NCBI GenBank assembly: GCA_024529925.1
Contig: JAFEUB010000908.1
Span: 1,240,001-1,304,000 of the forward strand
DNA length: 64,000 nucleotides
From: Ophthalmolycus amberensis
Taxonomy: Eukaryota > Chordata > Actinopteri > Perciformes > Zoarcidae
Direction of reading: 5' to 3'
In this document: positions 23,621 to 34,917 of the stretch, in pieces
Layout: the number at the start of each line of letters is the position of its first letter
Position numbering within the stretch: the first letter of the stretch is position 1
Notes under the pieces: generated by a model
What the model saw: the letters and a program-made list of their open reading frames with translations, nothing else
Databases searched by the model: none
What the model was told of the DNA's origin: nothing
Made by a program: the position numbers and the translations under genes

Positions 23621-26600
23621 ACACTATCCTTTCCTTGTAGCCTTTGCCTTTCTGCACCACAAGCACTGAGGAATGGAAAGACACCATCCATAGGGTCCAT
23701 CCATGTTACCTTTATCTCCTGTCCTCTGAGATCAGTAGTTAAGAACGAAAGGAGAAAAGCTGCTGATTAAGTTGATTTCGCCAGGGCTGCAGAGCCCTCA
23801 GGCCTTTGGCTAGCTTGTCCAGTGTAAGCCTGCTTCACTACCCATCTTCCAGGAAGCCAGGACCTTGAACAGCTCTATCATGTGTTTATGAGTTCTACCT
23901 TTGAATGAGGGTTTTCTCTTCAGTAGCAATAGCTGGACAGGAAAAGCTAGCTAGAGGGAGAAAGCGAAGAGCCAATACCCTTTGAATATGGATGGAGTTC
24001 AGGTGAACTACACCTGAACCCTGCCTGTGATGTCTTTATAGAGAGGTGTTTCTAACTTTCTTCTGCTTTTCAGCCACCATCAAAAGTTCAAGAGGCGGTA
24101 GTGTTTTGTATTCAGGGAGAAGAGAACCTTTGAAACCTTTGGGATAAAAGAGCGGCGTGGTGTCAGTCTGGAAGGTAAAGGAGGGAGGAGGACTAAGAGG
24201 GTGCAGGAGAGGGGAAGAAAAGGGTGCACTTTGTTGTGCCGTTTCACAAGGCTAAACTGAAATAATCACTAACCTCCACTGGGAGGAATAATTGATAAAT
24301 GTTAACAAGGATGAGCAAGGTTCTGCACTTGCTGATGAACTTTAGTTTGATATTTAAGGGTTTTAAGAGCCCTGTCCTATCAAATCTGTCAACTACAGAA
24401 ACATAATCTTGTAGGAAATAACCGCTTTTTTGTTAAGCTTCTATATATTTTAACATGCTTAATTAATTAATGAAACAATAATACATTTTCTACTGATGAA
24501 TATATATACTGGTTCTGATTTCTCAAAAAGTGTGAGAGATCGTCATGTGTTTAACCAGAGACTATCGAGTAAAAAGTTCAATAGCATTCCTCTATTCTTG
24601 ATCCTTTCAAAATGATTCCGTTGACATTCTGATGTGTGATAACTGATGTGAGGGAGGGGCACTTCAGGAATGTGACACTGTTGTTTTTGGAATGAGGAGG
24701 TGTATTTTCGCAAGCTACAGTGTCTCTTTCTTAAAAAGGTTTTTACATGTTTTTCCCATGCAGAACTTCTTTGCGGAGTAACTTTGCAATTACAAATCAC
24801 AGCAGTAACAACATTGTACTTAAGTGTCGCTCCATTACTGGTTAGCTGCTACTTGAAACATGCCTTTTTCTTTGTACGCAAGTAGGCTAACTCAGTGCTT
24901 CAGTATTAATGGTAAGACTGTCTGCTGAGGGGATTAACTTAGTCGTGTTGGAGGGTTAGTGAAGGGGTCTGCTTGTGAGAGGGCCTATTGTCCTACCAGG
25001 TCACTGATCTAGGGGTTCATACCCACTCGAGGCCAGGACTTTACCCTCCTTCTCTCTCCACTTCAGCGGGCAACAGAATTGGCTGCATTGTGTGATATGA
25101 GGTGGAAAAGAGTCCACTGCCCCACCCATCCACTTGGGTCTTGGAGTGTGTTTTGAACAGTGCTCATCACAACACTGGTTATGCACATGAAAACACACTC
25201 GCACACAAACGCGCAGTAGCGTCCTATCCACACTCAATAACCAAAGGGAAACTCCAGCTGGGAGAGCCATTGATGCCTTCGTAACAGGCTGATTGTTTCC
25301 TTTGGGACAGGGAGGAGCGGGGAGGAGAGAGTGGGCAGGTCACTAACTCCACCCCTAGGCTTTGAGTGGGGCCTAGCAGGTGTAAACATCCAGTACTTCT
25401 CTCTTTATGAGTGGGCAGTGAGAGAGGGACCCCCAGGTAGTCACGGCGCGCTGCCCTGGAGGAATTGAGAAATTAAAAGCAAAGTGAAAAGAGACAGAGA
25501 TCCAAGAAGGATCACAGACCAGACTGGACACATGGTAGACTCGGGGCCAGGTGCTCTGCTGTTCTGATATGAGTTGCCTCAGCCCTGCTGTGAGTGGCAG
25601 ATAACCTCTTTATTGACAACTGAATCTGAGATCACTGTCCTATAGCAGGACGGCTGTAACACAACACAACTTAAAACAGAAGCTGAAATAGGGATAAATA
25701 ATGGCATTCTCTGACTCTGGCATCACTTGTCAGGATGGGGAAGCTCCTGTGTTGATTCTAGGGCCCATTCAGATGATGGAAATTCAGCCCTCAATGATTC
25801 ATCTCCATTTACTTAGCTATGAGTATCCTATCCCTGCCAGTTTGGAAAGCGATATAGCACAGGAGCTTAGCGTGTCCCTGAATGGGGCTCTGTGAGAGAA
25901 GTTAGTATATGTTTGAACGCTTCTGATGCTTATAATGCATACTCTTTGGGTAACGCTGTTGGGATTATAGAGTAGAAGGAGGCAAATATATCGAACAGCA
26001 TTCTGTTCATCCACTGGCTCCGCACCCTCCAAACAGAACCCCATTACATGGGCCAGTTTGGAGAGGCTTAACACCTGTTTTTTTTTTTTTCCAGCCCGTA
26101 TAAACTCATTCTCTCCCTCGCTCTCGCTTACTTTTTGTCTTCCAATGCAAAGAGGATGAAGCCAGGGGAATGAGAAGAGCTCCATTATTGCTGTATTTTC
26201 TTTCCAGAGAAACGTTATTTACTAGAAAGATATCATCCTAGCTTTTAATCCTCTTAGCGGTGGATTGCGGTTGTACTTACAGCGCCATGCACCTGCTAAA
26301 CTGCCTTCTCTTAAAGCTGTATAAACACAGCCGCAGGAGCCATTGCCTTCCCAAGCCGAACCCATCAGCTTTTTTATGAGAGTTAGAGAGAGGGAGAGAG
26401 CTCACAAGAAGTTTAGAGGACACCGTATTGATGGGATGATGCTCAAGGCCCCTCTCGCTCTCCTGTCGGATGTGGTCGGACCCCACCTGAAGCATGTGGT
26501 TGTTGGTAGACTGGAGAGGAACCTCAAGACCACTAAACAGAGGAGAGCCTGTGTGCAGAGTGTTTACACAAGGTCTGTGAGCATGCTCTCATATCCTCAC

Positions 26601-27060
26601 AGTGTAAGTTCAGAGAAGCAGGCTACTTTACTTCGTCTGTTTCACAGAGAGCTCAAGGAGTCCCTATCTTCGTTTATTTTTCTTTTAACAATGTTTTTGT
26701 ACACTAAAGACATATGTGTGGTAACATAGACATAACACATGTCCAAGCATGTGTTTAGTTTTAATTCTCCTCCATATTAAGGTGGTTAACAATGAAATAA
26801 CTTCTGAGCCAGTGTTTACATCTAGTAAATTGAGCTTGAGCAGTGTTTTTCTTTCTTTCGAATAATCCCCATTCCTCCACATAAGTAAGGACATTATGTC
26901 TAGCATGACAGCGACACTGCACTGTGTTAATATTACCTCTTCCTTTCTAACAGGGTTACAGACACCACTCATCCTCACACTATCTCATAGGACAGACAGA
27001 CAGATAGAAAGACAGGGAGAGAATGGCAGAAAAAGACAGAAGAAACAGAGAAACTGTCCT
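23621..27060. other. non-coding stretch, no gene seen
   Basis: Unique DNA. Notable points are TAATTAATTA at 24460-24469 (a two-base-spaced pair of TAAT half-sites), a T13 run at 26078-26090 and a complex patch at 26225-26380. Open frames of about 120-130 codons at 25817-26185 (minus) and 26343-26729 (plus) lack recognisable domains. Confidence 0.55.
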
Positions 27061-27062
27061 TT

Positions 27063-27064
<2 letters not shown>

Positions 27065-27111
<47 letters not shown>
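27065..27111 (+). repeat. GT microsatellite, uninterrupted
   Basis: About 23 perfect GT units, flanked on the left by an AGACAGACAGATAGAAAGACAG-like purine-rich stretch. Confidence 0.95.
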
Positions 27112-27114
<3 letters not shown>

Positions 27115-28465
27115 GAGGGAGGGAACTTCTACCGCAGGCAAACAATATGGAATTTGAAATATTAGCTGTGCGTAGTGATTGAACATGGCTCCCTTATCAC
27201 TGGGTTGCCAGGTTGGCCAGCTATAACGATGACTTATCACAGGGCTGAGGAACATGGAGTATATAACAAGATTCTCCGACATGACAAACACTGCCCTGAG
27301 GAGGCACACACACCACACTCTGTAGACGGCTCCAAACCAGGCCATCCAGGACTGGAAATGGAGGATTCTCCCAGGACCGTAACACAAGTGGAGGTGCTTC
27401 TGAGAATGAGGAAGGTGCATGTTTTTGTCTTGCCACAAGATGAGATGAGAAGTAGTATGCACACTGATAAATGTTATAAGTGCAATGACATTTTACTGTC
27501 CAATAGCATAACAGGAGCATAATATATCATCAACGTCTTTGAGAGGGTTGTTTATCACTGTCAGTGCTTCTACAATTACTTTGCCAGGTGCTGACATTTC
27601 TGACTTACATGCTCACTCTGTGACCTCTTGTGGAACAATACCCAAACACCTCACTTTCATGCATGTTCAACTGCTTAAAATGAGAATGGTGCTATGCGGA
27701 ACGAGACACAGCATTCCCAAGCCAAAGAGTCAAATGCCAAAACAGTATTCTTTGAATTACTTCTCTCTCTCTTTCTGTATTGATATGTGAATTTAACATA
27801 TTGGCCCCATGAACTTTTGTGTCAAATGTTCTTTAAATCTTGGTTACATTTAGACAAGACTGAGAAGATGATAGAAGATTGTTTTCCAGGAGGTTGGATC
27901 AAGGATTAGGATTTTTTTCCTTACTTGCCAGATTGTGCTGCAGGTCAAAGATACGCTGTTGACAGCACTATGTGACCTTTCTGTTAGATGCTGACTCTTT
28001 CTGCCTCCCTCAGTGGGTGAAGAGTGAAGGTCAAGCCTTAAGAGATTAAATTAAGGCCCAGAAGGGTGCTGGTCACTCGTAGGATTAATAGTCTTAAAAG
28101 TCTGCTTCTTAACTCTTACATTTTGGCTCTGGGGATTTTCTTATTCTGTATATTTTTTGAGTATATTCTTAGTGCAGACAGGGTTTTAATACAATTATGT
28201 GACATTCATTAAGACCAAGCAAGGTACTAAAACAGATTTCAGCCATCCTACTGAGCTGTTAGATGCTGAGTGTTGTACTGTATAATGGTAAAGCCGATAC
28301 TGTTCCTTGATTTGCTGGGTGAAAGCCTGGCTGCTCAGATCATAAGAGCCATGAACTTTGACCTTCGGGCTAAAACAAAAACAGATGCCAGGTGAGCTGA
28401 CTCACGTCCGGCTTTAAATACACTTTTGAGGATTTGTTTCAAATGTTCTCCGCAGTGTTATTGCT
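27112..28465. other. non-coding stretch, no gene seen
   Basis: Unique DNA. Overlapping open frames of 75-133 codons on both strands at 27060-27520 appear to be shadows; none has a domain. Patch 28010-28110 has AGATTAAATTAAGG and AGGATTAATAG. Confidence 0.55.
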
Positions 28466-28469
28466 TCAT

Positions 28470-28507
28470 CTCCTCCTCCTCCTCCTCCTCCTCCTCCTCC
28501 TCCTCCT
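28470..28507 (+). repeat. CTC trinucleotide microsatellite
   Basis: About 12-13 perfect CTC/TCC units. The reverse strand is a GAG/GGA run. No coding frame uses it. Confidence 0.95.
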
Positions 28508-29044
28508 GTGTTTCTGTGTGTCCTACTCGTTAGCCATGTGAAGACCACCCCCTCTTATCGTCAGTTTTTCCCACTGTCGGTATCCTTCTCTCTTTCTCTT
28601 TCACATTATCTCCCTAGAGTTTTCATTAATTATGTTCCTTTGCCAGAAACTTGTTTGCTTTCTCTCTGTGTGTATCCATTGCTGGCATTGGAATGGATTT
28701 GTTTATAGTCGTGACCCTTGCTGCTTGAAGTCTTAAAGCAACTCTGCTGTCAAGAGCCCAAACTCTGGCAAGGTCAGCTCGTTTCTGTTTACTTTTAGAG
28801 CACTATTTACCCTCTGAGGCTTTTAAAAAGCACTTCTGCAAAACATCACTACTAGCAAAGAAAGGGAGAGAAGGAAATGGAATGAAGTTTGGAGAGACAT
28901 AAAAGAATTGATAGGATTCGAGTATTCCATCCGTGAAACTGTTGTGTTGTATTGAAATTAGCTATCCTTTTCATATTGTATTGAAAATTGCAGATTAGTA
29001 GTCGGCACCAGGTAACTGCATTAATATATTGACATGAATATGGT

Positions 29045-29300
29045 GCATTAACCATAATGGGCCTAATTTCCCCGCTGCAGATTTACTACTCTGCATATTA
29101 CCAATATATCCTATTGCCTTAATACGAAAGCGATAAAAAAATATTTAGCATGCTAGACCCCGAGGCTGTTGCCTGAATGCAAAGCCATGGAGTTGGGATT
29201 AACCCATCAATAATCACTATCTGCCGTGCCATGCATTTTCCCCTGCAGAGCTAATGATTAATCTCCCCTATATGGGACTGATCACTATCAGGTTGATGAA
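29045..29300. promoter_or_regulatory. candidate enhancer, homeodomain words
   Basis: Complex patch with GGGCCTAATTTCC, GGGATTAACCC, AATAATCAC and GCTAATGATTAATC (TAATGATTA at 29252-29260). TAATGATTA has the same one-base-spaced layout as the TAATCATTA at 17866. Two CTGCAG words follow pyrimidine-rich tracts and resemble splice acceptors, but no sensible exon follows. Confidence 0.35.
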
Positions 29301-29710
29301 TGCACCGACCAATCATGTTTCTGCAAAACCCCGGCATGTAGATACACCAATAAGTGATGATGAACAGCCTGTGTTGTTGGTCATTTATGCTGGCTGTATG
29401 GGGGAGTCCCAGCTGTTTCCTGTCAGGATGCGGTCATATGGTTTTTAATGTCTATGTGTGTATGTTGGCCTGTGTGTGTATAGGTATGGGTTTTGGTGTG
29501 TGTAGCATGACGTGTACTGGTCTACCCCCTGTAGACCAAAGAGAAGTAATGTCTGGTTAACCTCTTATTGTGACCCAGATCTCAGAAACTTCCAGTACTA
29601 TCCAGATACCTCCCACTCTTAAATCCCAGTGCAAACATCCTTTCTCCAATGTGTGAGGGTGAATGAGTGAAAGTTATTATGTGTGTGTGTCTGTGTGTGT
29701 GTTAGTGTGT

Positions 29711-29750
<40 letters not shown>

Positions 29751-30150
29751 CTGCTTAAAATACGTGTGACAAATTGCGCTCCTCCATGTAAGACGTACTG
29801 TATCTGCCCTTGAATGATGGATGTAGATTTTGTCCTTGTTGCTTGTTGTTGTTACTCAGCCAGGGCCTCCGTGTGTTCCATGCTGATGTCCTTGTATAGG
29901 CTTGTCAGGCTTGGGTTTATTTTCTCTGGATCGACAGAGACACCTCCTCTTGAACTTTTATAGCTCCTCTTAGTGATGTGTATCTGAGAGAGTTGACCCT
30001 GGTCACCAGGCTTTACGGGCTTCCGCCTGCTTCTCATCCCCACTGTTTGTTTTTCCTTTGCTTTTCTTTTTCATATCAATGCTTTTCACACGATTACACA
30101 TGAGCAGAATGACAATGACAGAACAAAATTGAGGAAGATTGTGAGGCTTC
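29301..30150. other. non-coding stretch with GT microsatellite
   Basis: Contains an interrupted GT run at 29681-29748 ending in GCGCGC, which could adopt Z-DNA. The remainder up to the LINE is unique, with no recognised gene. Confidence 0.6.
29681..29748 (+). repeat. interrupted GT microsatellite
   Basis: GT units broken by CT, TTA and CTC, ending in a short GC alternation. Confidence 0.9.
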
Positions 30151-30158
30151 TGAAAAGT

Positions 30159-30366
30159 AAGGCAAGGCAAGGCAAGTTTATTTGTATAGCACATTTCAAC
30201 AACAAGGTAATTCAAAGTGCTTCACATGAAAACCATTAAAAGCATCAAAACACAAGGCAAAAGAAAAGGAGATTTCAAAAACAATTAAAAAACAGTGTAA
30301 GAAATAAAATGCAGCAGTAAAATGCAGAAATGCAGGAAATTGATTAATATATTAATTGAACGTGGT
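30159..30366 (-). repeat. L2 3' untranslated region with AAGGC-unit tail
   Basis: This is the segment between the LINE stop codon and the element's 3' end. On the plus strand it begins with three AAGGC units (30159-30173), then TTTATTTGTATAGCACATTT, a short spacer and a stretch ending in AAAGTGCTTCACATG. Such 3' ends are recognised by the L2 reverse transcriptase, and short pentamer tails are typical of this group in fish (family knowledge). An A-rich stretch follows towards the coding end. Confidence 0.85.
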
Positions 30367-31341
30367 TCAATTAAAGGCAGCAGCAAACAGAAAGGTCTTC
30401 AATCTTGATTTAAATGAGCTGAGGGTCTCAGCAGACCTGCAGCTTTCTGGGACTTTGTTCCAGATATGTGGAGCAGAAAAACTGAACGCTGCTTCTCCAT
30501 GTTTAGTTCTGACTCTGGGAACAGAAAGTAGACCGGTCCCAGACGACCTGAGGGGTCGGGATGGTTCATAAGGTAGTAGCAGATCGGAGATGTATTTTGG
30601 TCCCAAACCATTCAGTGCTTTGTAAACCAACAGCAGGATTTTAAAGTCAATTCTTTGTTGGACAGGAAGCCAGTGCAAAGACCTCAGAACTGGAGTGATG
30701 TGGTCCACCCTCCTGGTCTTAGTGAGGACTCGAGCTGCAGCGTTCTGAATCAGCTGCAGCTTTCTGACGGATTTTTTACAGAGACCTGTAAACACACCGT
30801 TACAGTAGTCCAGTCTGCTGAAGATAAATGCGTGGACAAGTTTTTCCAAATCCTGTTGAGACATAAGTCCTCTAATCCTTGATATATTCTTCAGGTGATA
30901 GTAGGCTGATTTTGTAATTGTCTTGATATGGCTGTTCAGGTTGAGGTCTGAATCCATAACTACACCTAGATTTCTGGCTTGGTTTGTGGGTTTTAACATC
31001 AGTGACTGAAGCTGAGCGGTGATTTTCAATTGTTCGTCCTTGGTACCAAAAACAATTACTTCTGTTTTATCTTTGTTTAATTGAAGAAAATTCTGGCACA
31101 TCCAGTTGTTGATTTGTTCAATGCAGTTACCCAGCCCTTGTATGGGATTATAGTCCCCTGGTGACATAGTTATGTAGATTTGTGTGTCGTCTGCATAATT
31201 ATGATAACACACTTTGTTGTTTTCCATAATCTGAGCTAGTGGAAGCATGTAGATGTTGAACAGAGGAGGCCCCAGTATTGAACCTTGGGGAACACCACAT
31301 GTCATTTTAGTCAGCTCTGATGTGTAATCAGCTACAGACAC
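30367..31341 (-). pseudogene. LINE reverse transcriptase, palm/thumb and C-terminal part
   Basis: This is the downstream half of the same L2 polyprotein, one base out of register with the upstream half. It starts with the GVPQGSILGP block at residues 16-25, then the catalytic YADD box at 49-52, a LNKDKTEVIVFG block, and LGVVMDSDL. The thumb and C-terminal region carry SRLDYCNGVF, LHWLPVQQRIDFK and a proline/serine-rich end terminating in FAAAFN and a stop, the usual finish for fish L2 copies. Homologous coding starts about 15 bases upstream of the listed start, at the junction near 31357. No internal stop is present over 324 codons, which suggests recent insertion. It cannot make a complete enzyme from this locus because the 5' region is gone. 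Confidence 0.92.
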
Positions 31342-32083
31342 AAAGTATTCTCGGTCCCTTCAAGTAGGATTCAAACCAGTTAAGTGCTGTGCCAGAGAGT
31401 CCCACCCAGATGTTTAGTCTTTCTAGGAGTATGGCATGGTCGACCGTGTCGAATGCAGCACTGAGATCTAGTAACACTAAGACTGAACTTCTGCCATTGT
31501 CTATGTTTAAGTGGATGTCGTTGAAAACCTTAACAAGAGCAGTTTCAGTGCTGTGGTGCTGTCGAAAGCCTGACTGGAAAACATCAAAGCAGTTATTTAC
31601 GGCCAAGAAGTCGGTCAGCTGTTGGAAAACCGCTTTTTCAATTATTTTACTTAAAAATGGGAGGTTTGATATTGGCCTATAATTTTTCATCGTTGCGGAG
31701 TCTAAACTAGCTTTCTTTAGGAGTGGTTTAATAACTGCAGTTTTTAGGGCTTGTGGGAAGACACCTGAGAGAAGGGATGCGTTTACAATTTGTAAAAGAT
31801 CAGTGGTCATGCAGTTTGAAATATTTTTGAAAAAGTGTGTTGGTAGAATATCCAAGCAGCAGGAGGATGACTTCAGATGTTGTATGATGTCTTCTAGGCT
31901 TCTACGGTCGATTGAATGAAATTGTGTCATGATATTTGAATGGATGTTAGATCGGGACAACACATATCCTGTGGTTGATGTGGAGGCACTGACTGCTTGT
32001 CTAATTTTCTGAATTTTGTCAGTAAAAAAGGAGGCAAATTGATTGCATGCCCAGGTGGATTGGAGTTCAGCAGCTACCGACAC
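31328..32083 (-). pseudogene. LINE reverse transcriptase, N-terminal part (before the frameshift)
   Basis: This frame encodes the upstream half of the L2 polyprotein, which copies LINE RNA into DNA at the nicked target. Visible motifs are NYRPISN at about residue 134, a QSGFRxxHSTETAL block at about 170-182, and LLDLSAAFDTVDH at about 204-216, which holds the first catalytic aspartate of the polymerase. The listed start is only a GTG in the middle of the protein; the frame is open back to the truncation point at about 32096, so there is no true start. The real protein register ends after Leu-Lys at about 31358. Beyond that point the frame runs out of register for nine residues to a stop. The register continues in the neighbouring downstream frame. 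Confidence 0.9.
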
Positions 32084-32348
32084 TGGAGGGTTTGTTAGTA
32101 AGGAAACAATCTCTTAAACCTTAATCCATGATATAGTATGTACTCGAATACACCCATCCTCAGACATGCAGCCATTAAATGACCTCCATACAGTACATGC
32201 TCCAGAATGTTAGTTGTTTTGGTTATTGTTGTTTCTCTATCCTTCCTGACAAACAGCAGCAAATGTGTTGTGTTGTAACTGATTTTATTCACAATTTATC
32301 AAAGAATTTCTTATATTGTGTTTTCACAATAGATCATTATACCCCACA

Positions 32349-32351
<3 letters not shown>

Positions 32352-32379
<28 letters not shown>

Positions 32380-32380
32380 T
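32352..32380 (+). repeat. AT microsatellite
   Basis: About 14 perfect AT units about 250 bases beyond the 5' end of the LINE. Confidence 0.93.
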
Positions 32381-32563
32381 TCACTGAATAAACAGTAAGA
32401 GTTGGTAGTGGTAAAAAAGCAATGGAACAGTATTTTGTTTCCCAGGGCTGATATTCAGTCTGGGCAGGTTCATATAGTGCAAATCCCAATAAAGATTAAG
32501 TGCAAAGCATAAAACCTAATAAATGCCAAAACCAGTAAAGAGAGCTAGAAAAAGCTGACAGAT

Positions 32564-32827
32564 GTGAGACCCCACAAACCTAACCCACCCTTTCACCAAA
32601 AACTCCGAGCGGCTCTTATGATACCTTATACTCCCAATCTTAGACACCTCTTACCTCCCCTTCACACTCGCCGCTCAGAGACCCAGGGCGGGGCTCTGAG
32701 GAGACCGGACCAGGTCTGGACAGATTTTTTCCGTATCGCAAAACAGTATTTTAATACGGAGGTCTACCCCTACAAATTACTGACCAGACACAGGGACTTG
32801 AGAGTCTGTGGGCCTAAACTAAAGTGA
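32564..32827 (+). CDS. unrecognised open frame, possible exon or pseudogene fragment
   Basis: An open frame of 87 codons that begins at a GTG, not at an ATG; the first ATG is at about 32618. The translation is mixed in composition, with Arg/Leu-rich and aromatic parts (for example WTDFFRIAKQYFNTE), and is less low-complexity than most frames nearby. The stretch is more GC-rich than its flanks. An AG with little polypyrimidine lies upstream and there is no good donor downstream. I do not recognise the family. It may be a relic of a mobile element or processed gene next to the LINE, or chance. Confidence 0.15.
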   Translation: MRPHKPNPPFHQKLRAALMIPYTPNLRHLLPPLHTRRSETQGGALRRPDQVWTDFFRIAKQYFNTEVYPYKLLTRHRDLRVCGPKLK

Positions 32828-33067
32828 CAGTTATTGGCCCCTCCAGCCCAGAAGAAAAATCTGTTAAGCCATTTCCTGTTGTGTCACATTTCTTGGGAGG
32901 GATTGTATTCCCATGCATTTGATACGGCCACATTTAACCATGCACTCGTGAGCCCAGTCCATAACTTTTCTTTTGTGGAAATGTATAGTACATAACTGCA
33001 TTATGAGGTACTCATGTATACAAGCCACACAGTACCCCCTTCTCTGTTTTTGACATGTCATAAACTG

Positions 33068-33110
33068 TGACACAAACTATATAAAGTTGTCTCTTATATA
33101 GTTTATGTCA
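33068..33110. repeat. inverted repeat, 17-base arms
   Basis: Left arm TGACACAAACTATATAA (33068-33084) and right arm TTATATAGTTTATGTCA (33094-33110) pair with one mismatch around a 9-base loop. The hairpin is AT-rich and the two arms begin and end TGACA/TGTCA. It could be a decayed small foldback element, a transcript hairpin, or chance. Confidence 0.8.
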
Positions 33111-34527
33111 TTGCCTTCTTGGTGGCCTGAGAAGGGTAAAAGAGACAGATATCGTTCACTCTTTTTATGACAAATGGACTGTGGATAAACTGTGGATGCT
33201 TGGATAAAAAACGAAAAACTCAATCAAGTTAAAATCAGTGTTGTCATATAGACATTTTATGATAATGTAGATTTGAGCAGACAATTTGTTTGGAAAGTGT
33301 GTTTGCAATTTGATTTGTCGAGGGGTCTGCTGAGCCTCACGAGGAGCATCCTGTGTCTTTGCCTTGGTCTCATCTTGCCACGGCCCACTCCTTTCCTTTT
33401 GGCGGCTGACTCCTCTTGTCACTCCCAATGCATTCAGAATACCCTGTGCAGTTCAAACGCTACCTCTCAGTTCTGCAAAAAACACGTTATCTTACTTCAG
33501 TGTACCTTTGTTCTAAACACATCCAGCCATCTATGGTCTTCCCCTTAGAGAAGCCCAAGGACCAGAGCCATTGGCCATTCAAGCACAGCATAGTTCAAAC
33601 TCATCAAATTAAATCAACAGACTGGCCAGACTGCAATAGAACTAGCGTAAGTATACAAGTTATAATGTTCGTTCTTGTTTATAATTATTTCTCCTTTGCT
33701 TTGCTTTTTTTAAGATGGGTGTGATACATATCTGAGAAACATGTTTTATGAGCAGATCTTCAGTCAGTATGCAAACATAATATGAAACCCAAACACAGAC
33801 AGAGTACATTAATGCCAAAGTAGGCATGCACTTTACAAAACAAATACAACATGTATACCCAATGGCAGCATATCAAATCTATAATAGAAATCATCTTTTT
33901 ATTTGTGTATTTCAAAACTTGGAGCTGATCATTGTGGAAGCATTGTTTACCGAGTTTAATATTTAGTCTGGTTTGTCCATTCTAACATGCTCAGTTGTTT
34001 ACCTTACAAGGGATTTATTTGTTCTTTTGGTTTCGTGTTTAGGTTTTATTGCAATGCAGCTTCGCTGGCACCACGATGTGTAAACTTATTATGGATCCAG
34101 CTAATCTCTTGCAGCAATTCCAACAAAAAAACAGCTAATTGTGTTTAGTTTCTCTGCGACTCAGTGAGGTGTATTTGTTTTATTAATTATACTTGTGTGG
34201 ACGAGAGGGCCTGTTTGGATCACTTCAGGAATGAGGGAGTTTTTGGAGGTTGATAGGTTACATGGTACTTGGTGTGAGAAAGAAAAATACAACTAAGCAT
34301 GCATAACACACTCATATGCACATGTTGGCCCGTGTTGTTGAGCGATTTACTGAATATATGAGATGTGTCTACCATTATAGTTAATATCAAATTGATTTGT
34401 TTGTGTATTTATTTTGTCATCTATTTACTTGTATGCAGGTTGTGTCATATGCAGTACCAACGCCACACTAAATTGGCGACCTTCTAAATAGTAGTAGTTT
34501 CAGGTTTCACAGTTTCAGTATAGGCAA

Positions 34528-34586
34528 GTGTGTGCGTGTGTGTGTGTGTGTGTGTGTGGGTGTGTGTGCGCGTGTGTGTGTGAGTG
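34528..34586 (+). repeat. GT microsatellite
   Basis: GT run with GCG and GGG interruptions. Confidence 0.92.
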
Positions 34587-34738
34587 TAGATAAAGCACTC
34601 TTGATTTACTGTTCCATCCTTGCTGAGTTTTCCCAATTTGACTGGGGCTCCGTTTTTGTTGTCTCAGCGGGCACAGGTAGAAAAAGACATGTGAATGAGG
34701 GTGATTAATATCAACGTGTTTTGATGTTTTTTGTGAAA

Positions 34739-34917
34739 AACAGGTGAAGAACAATCCTGCGAATGTTTCAGAGGAATGAGTAAACTAACACCAATTGATG
34801 ATTCAGAGGTTGTGATCATTGACAACTTAGGAGGCTGTATTACAGTCAAACATATTGTGTTTATTATAGTAACGTTTATTTTAACTTCCCAAAAAAATCT
34901 CTCCAGAAATTATCTCT
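34739..34917 (+). other. exon-like open segment, unrecognised
   Basis: After a weak acceptor (TTTTTTGTGAAAAACAG) a frame is open for about 57 codons to a TAA. It reads as an acidic part (including IDDSEVVIIDNL) followed by a hydrophobic stretch. No donor is needed if it were a terminal exon. Nothing in it is familiar, and AT-rich DNA with a chance open frame explains it as well. Confidence 0.12.

Larger units (their letters stand above)
30159..32096 (-). mobile_element. L2-type LINE retrotransposon, 5'-truncated
   Basis: A non-LTR retrotransposon copy of about 1.94 kb lies on the minus strand. Its reading frame covers the part before the reverse transcriptase, the reverse transcriptase itself and the C-terminal region, followed by about 200 bases of 3' untranslated sequence ending in AAGGC-unit repeats (as read on the plus strand). 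The apurinic endonuclease and any first ORF are missing, as expected when target-primed reverse transcription stops early. The seven bases AGTAAGG occur at 30156-30162 and again at 32097-32103, immediately at the two ends, and may be a short target-site duplication; at this length the match could be chance. One single-base frameshift near 31356-31358 breaks the frame. The C-terminus and stop are intact, so the copy looks fairly young. Assignment to the L2/CR1 group comes from the protein motifs and from the 3' end style common in teleosts. Confidence 0.93.
32828..34736. other. non-coding stretch with a hairpin and GT microsatellite
   Basis: Unique AT-rich DNA. It holds a 17-base inverted repeat (33068-33110), a complex patch at 34035-34140 (ATTATGGATCCAGCTAATC) and the GT run at 34528-34586. 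No recognised gene. Confidence 0.55.

Noticed and set aside
31389..31682. Plus-strand open frame of 97 codons
   Set aside because: It is the reverse-strand shadow of the LINE reverse transcriptase.
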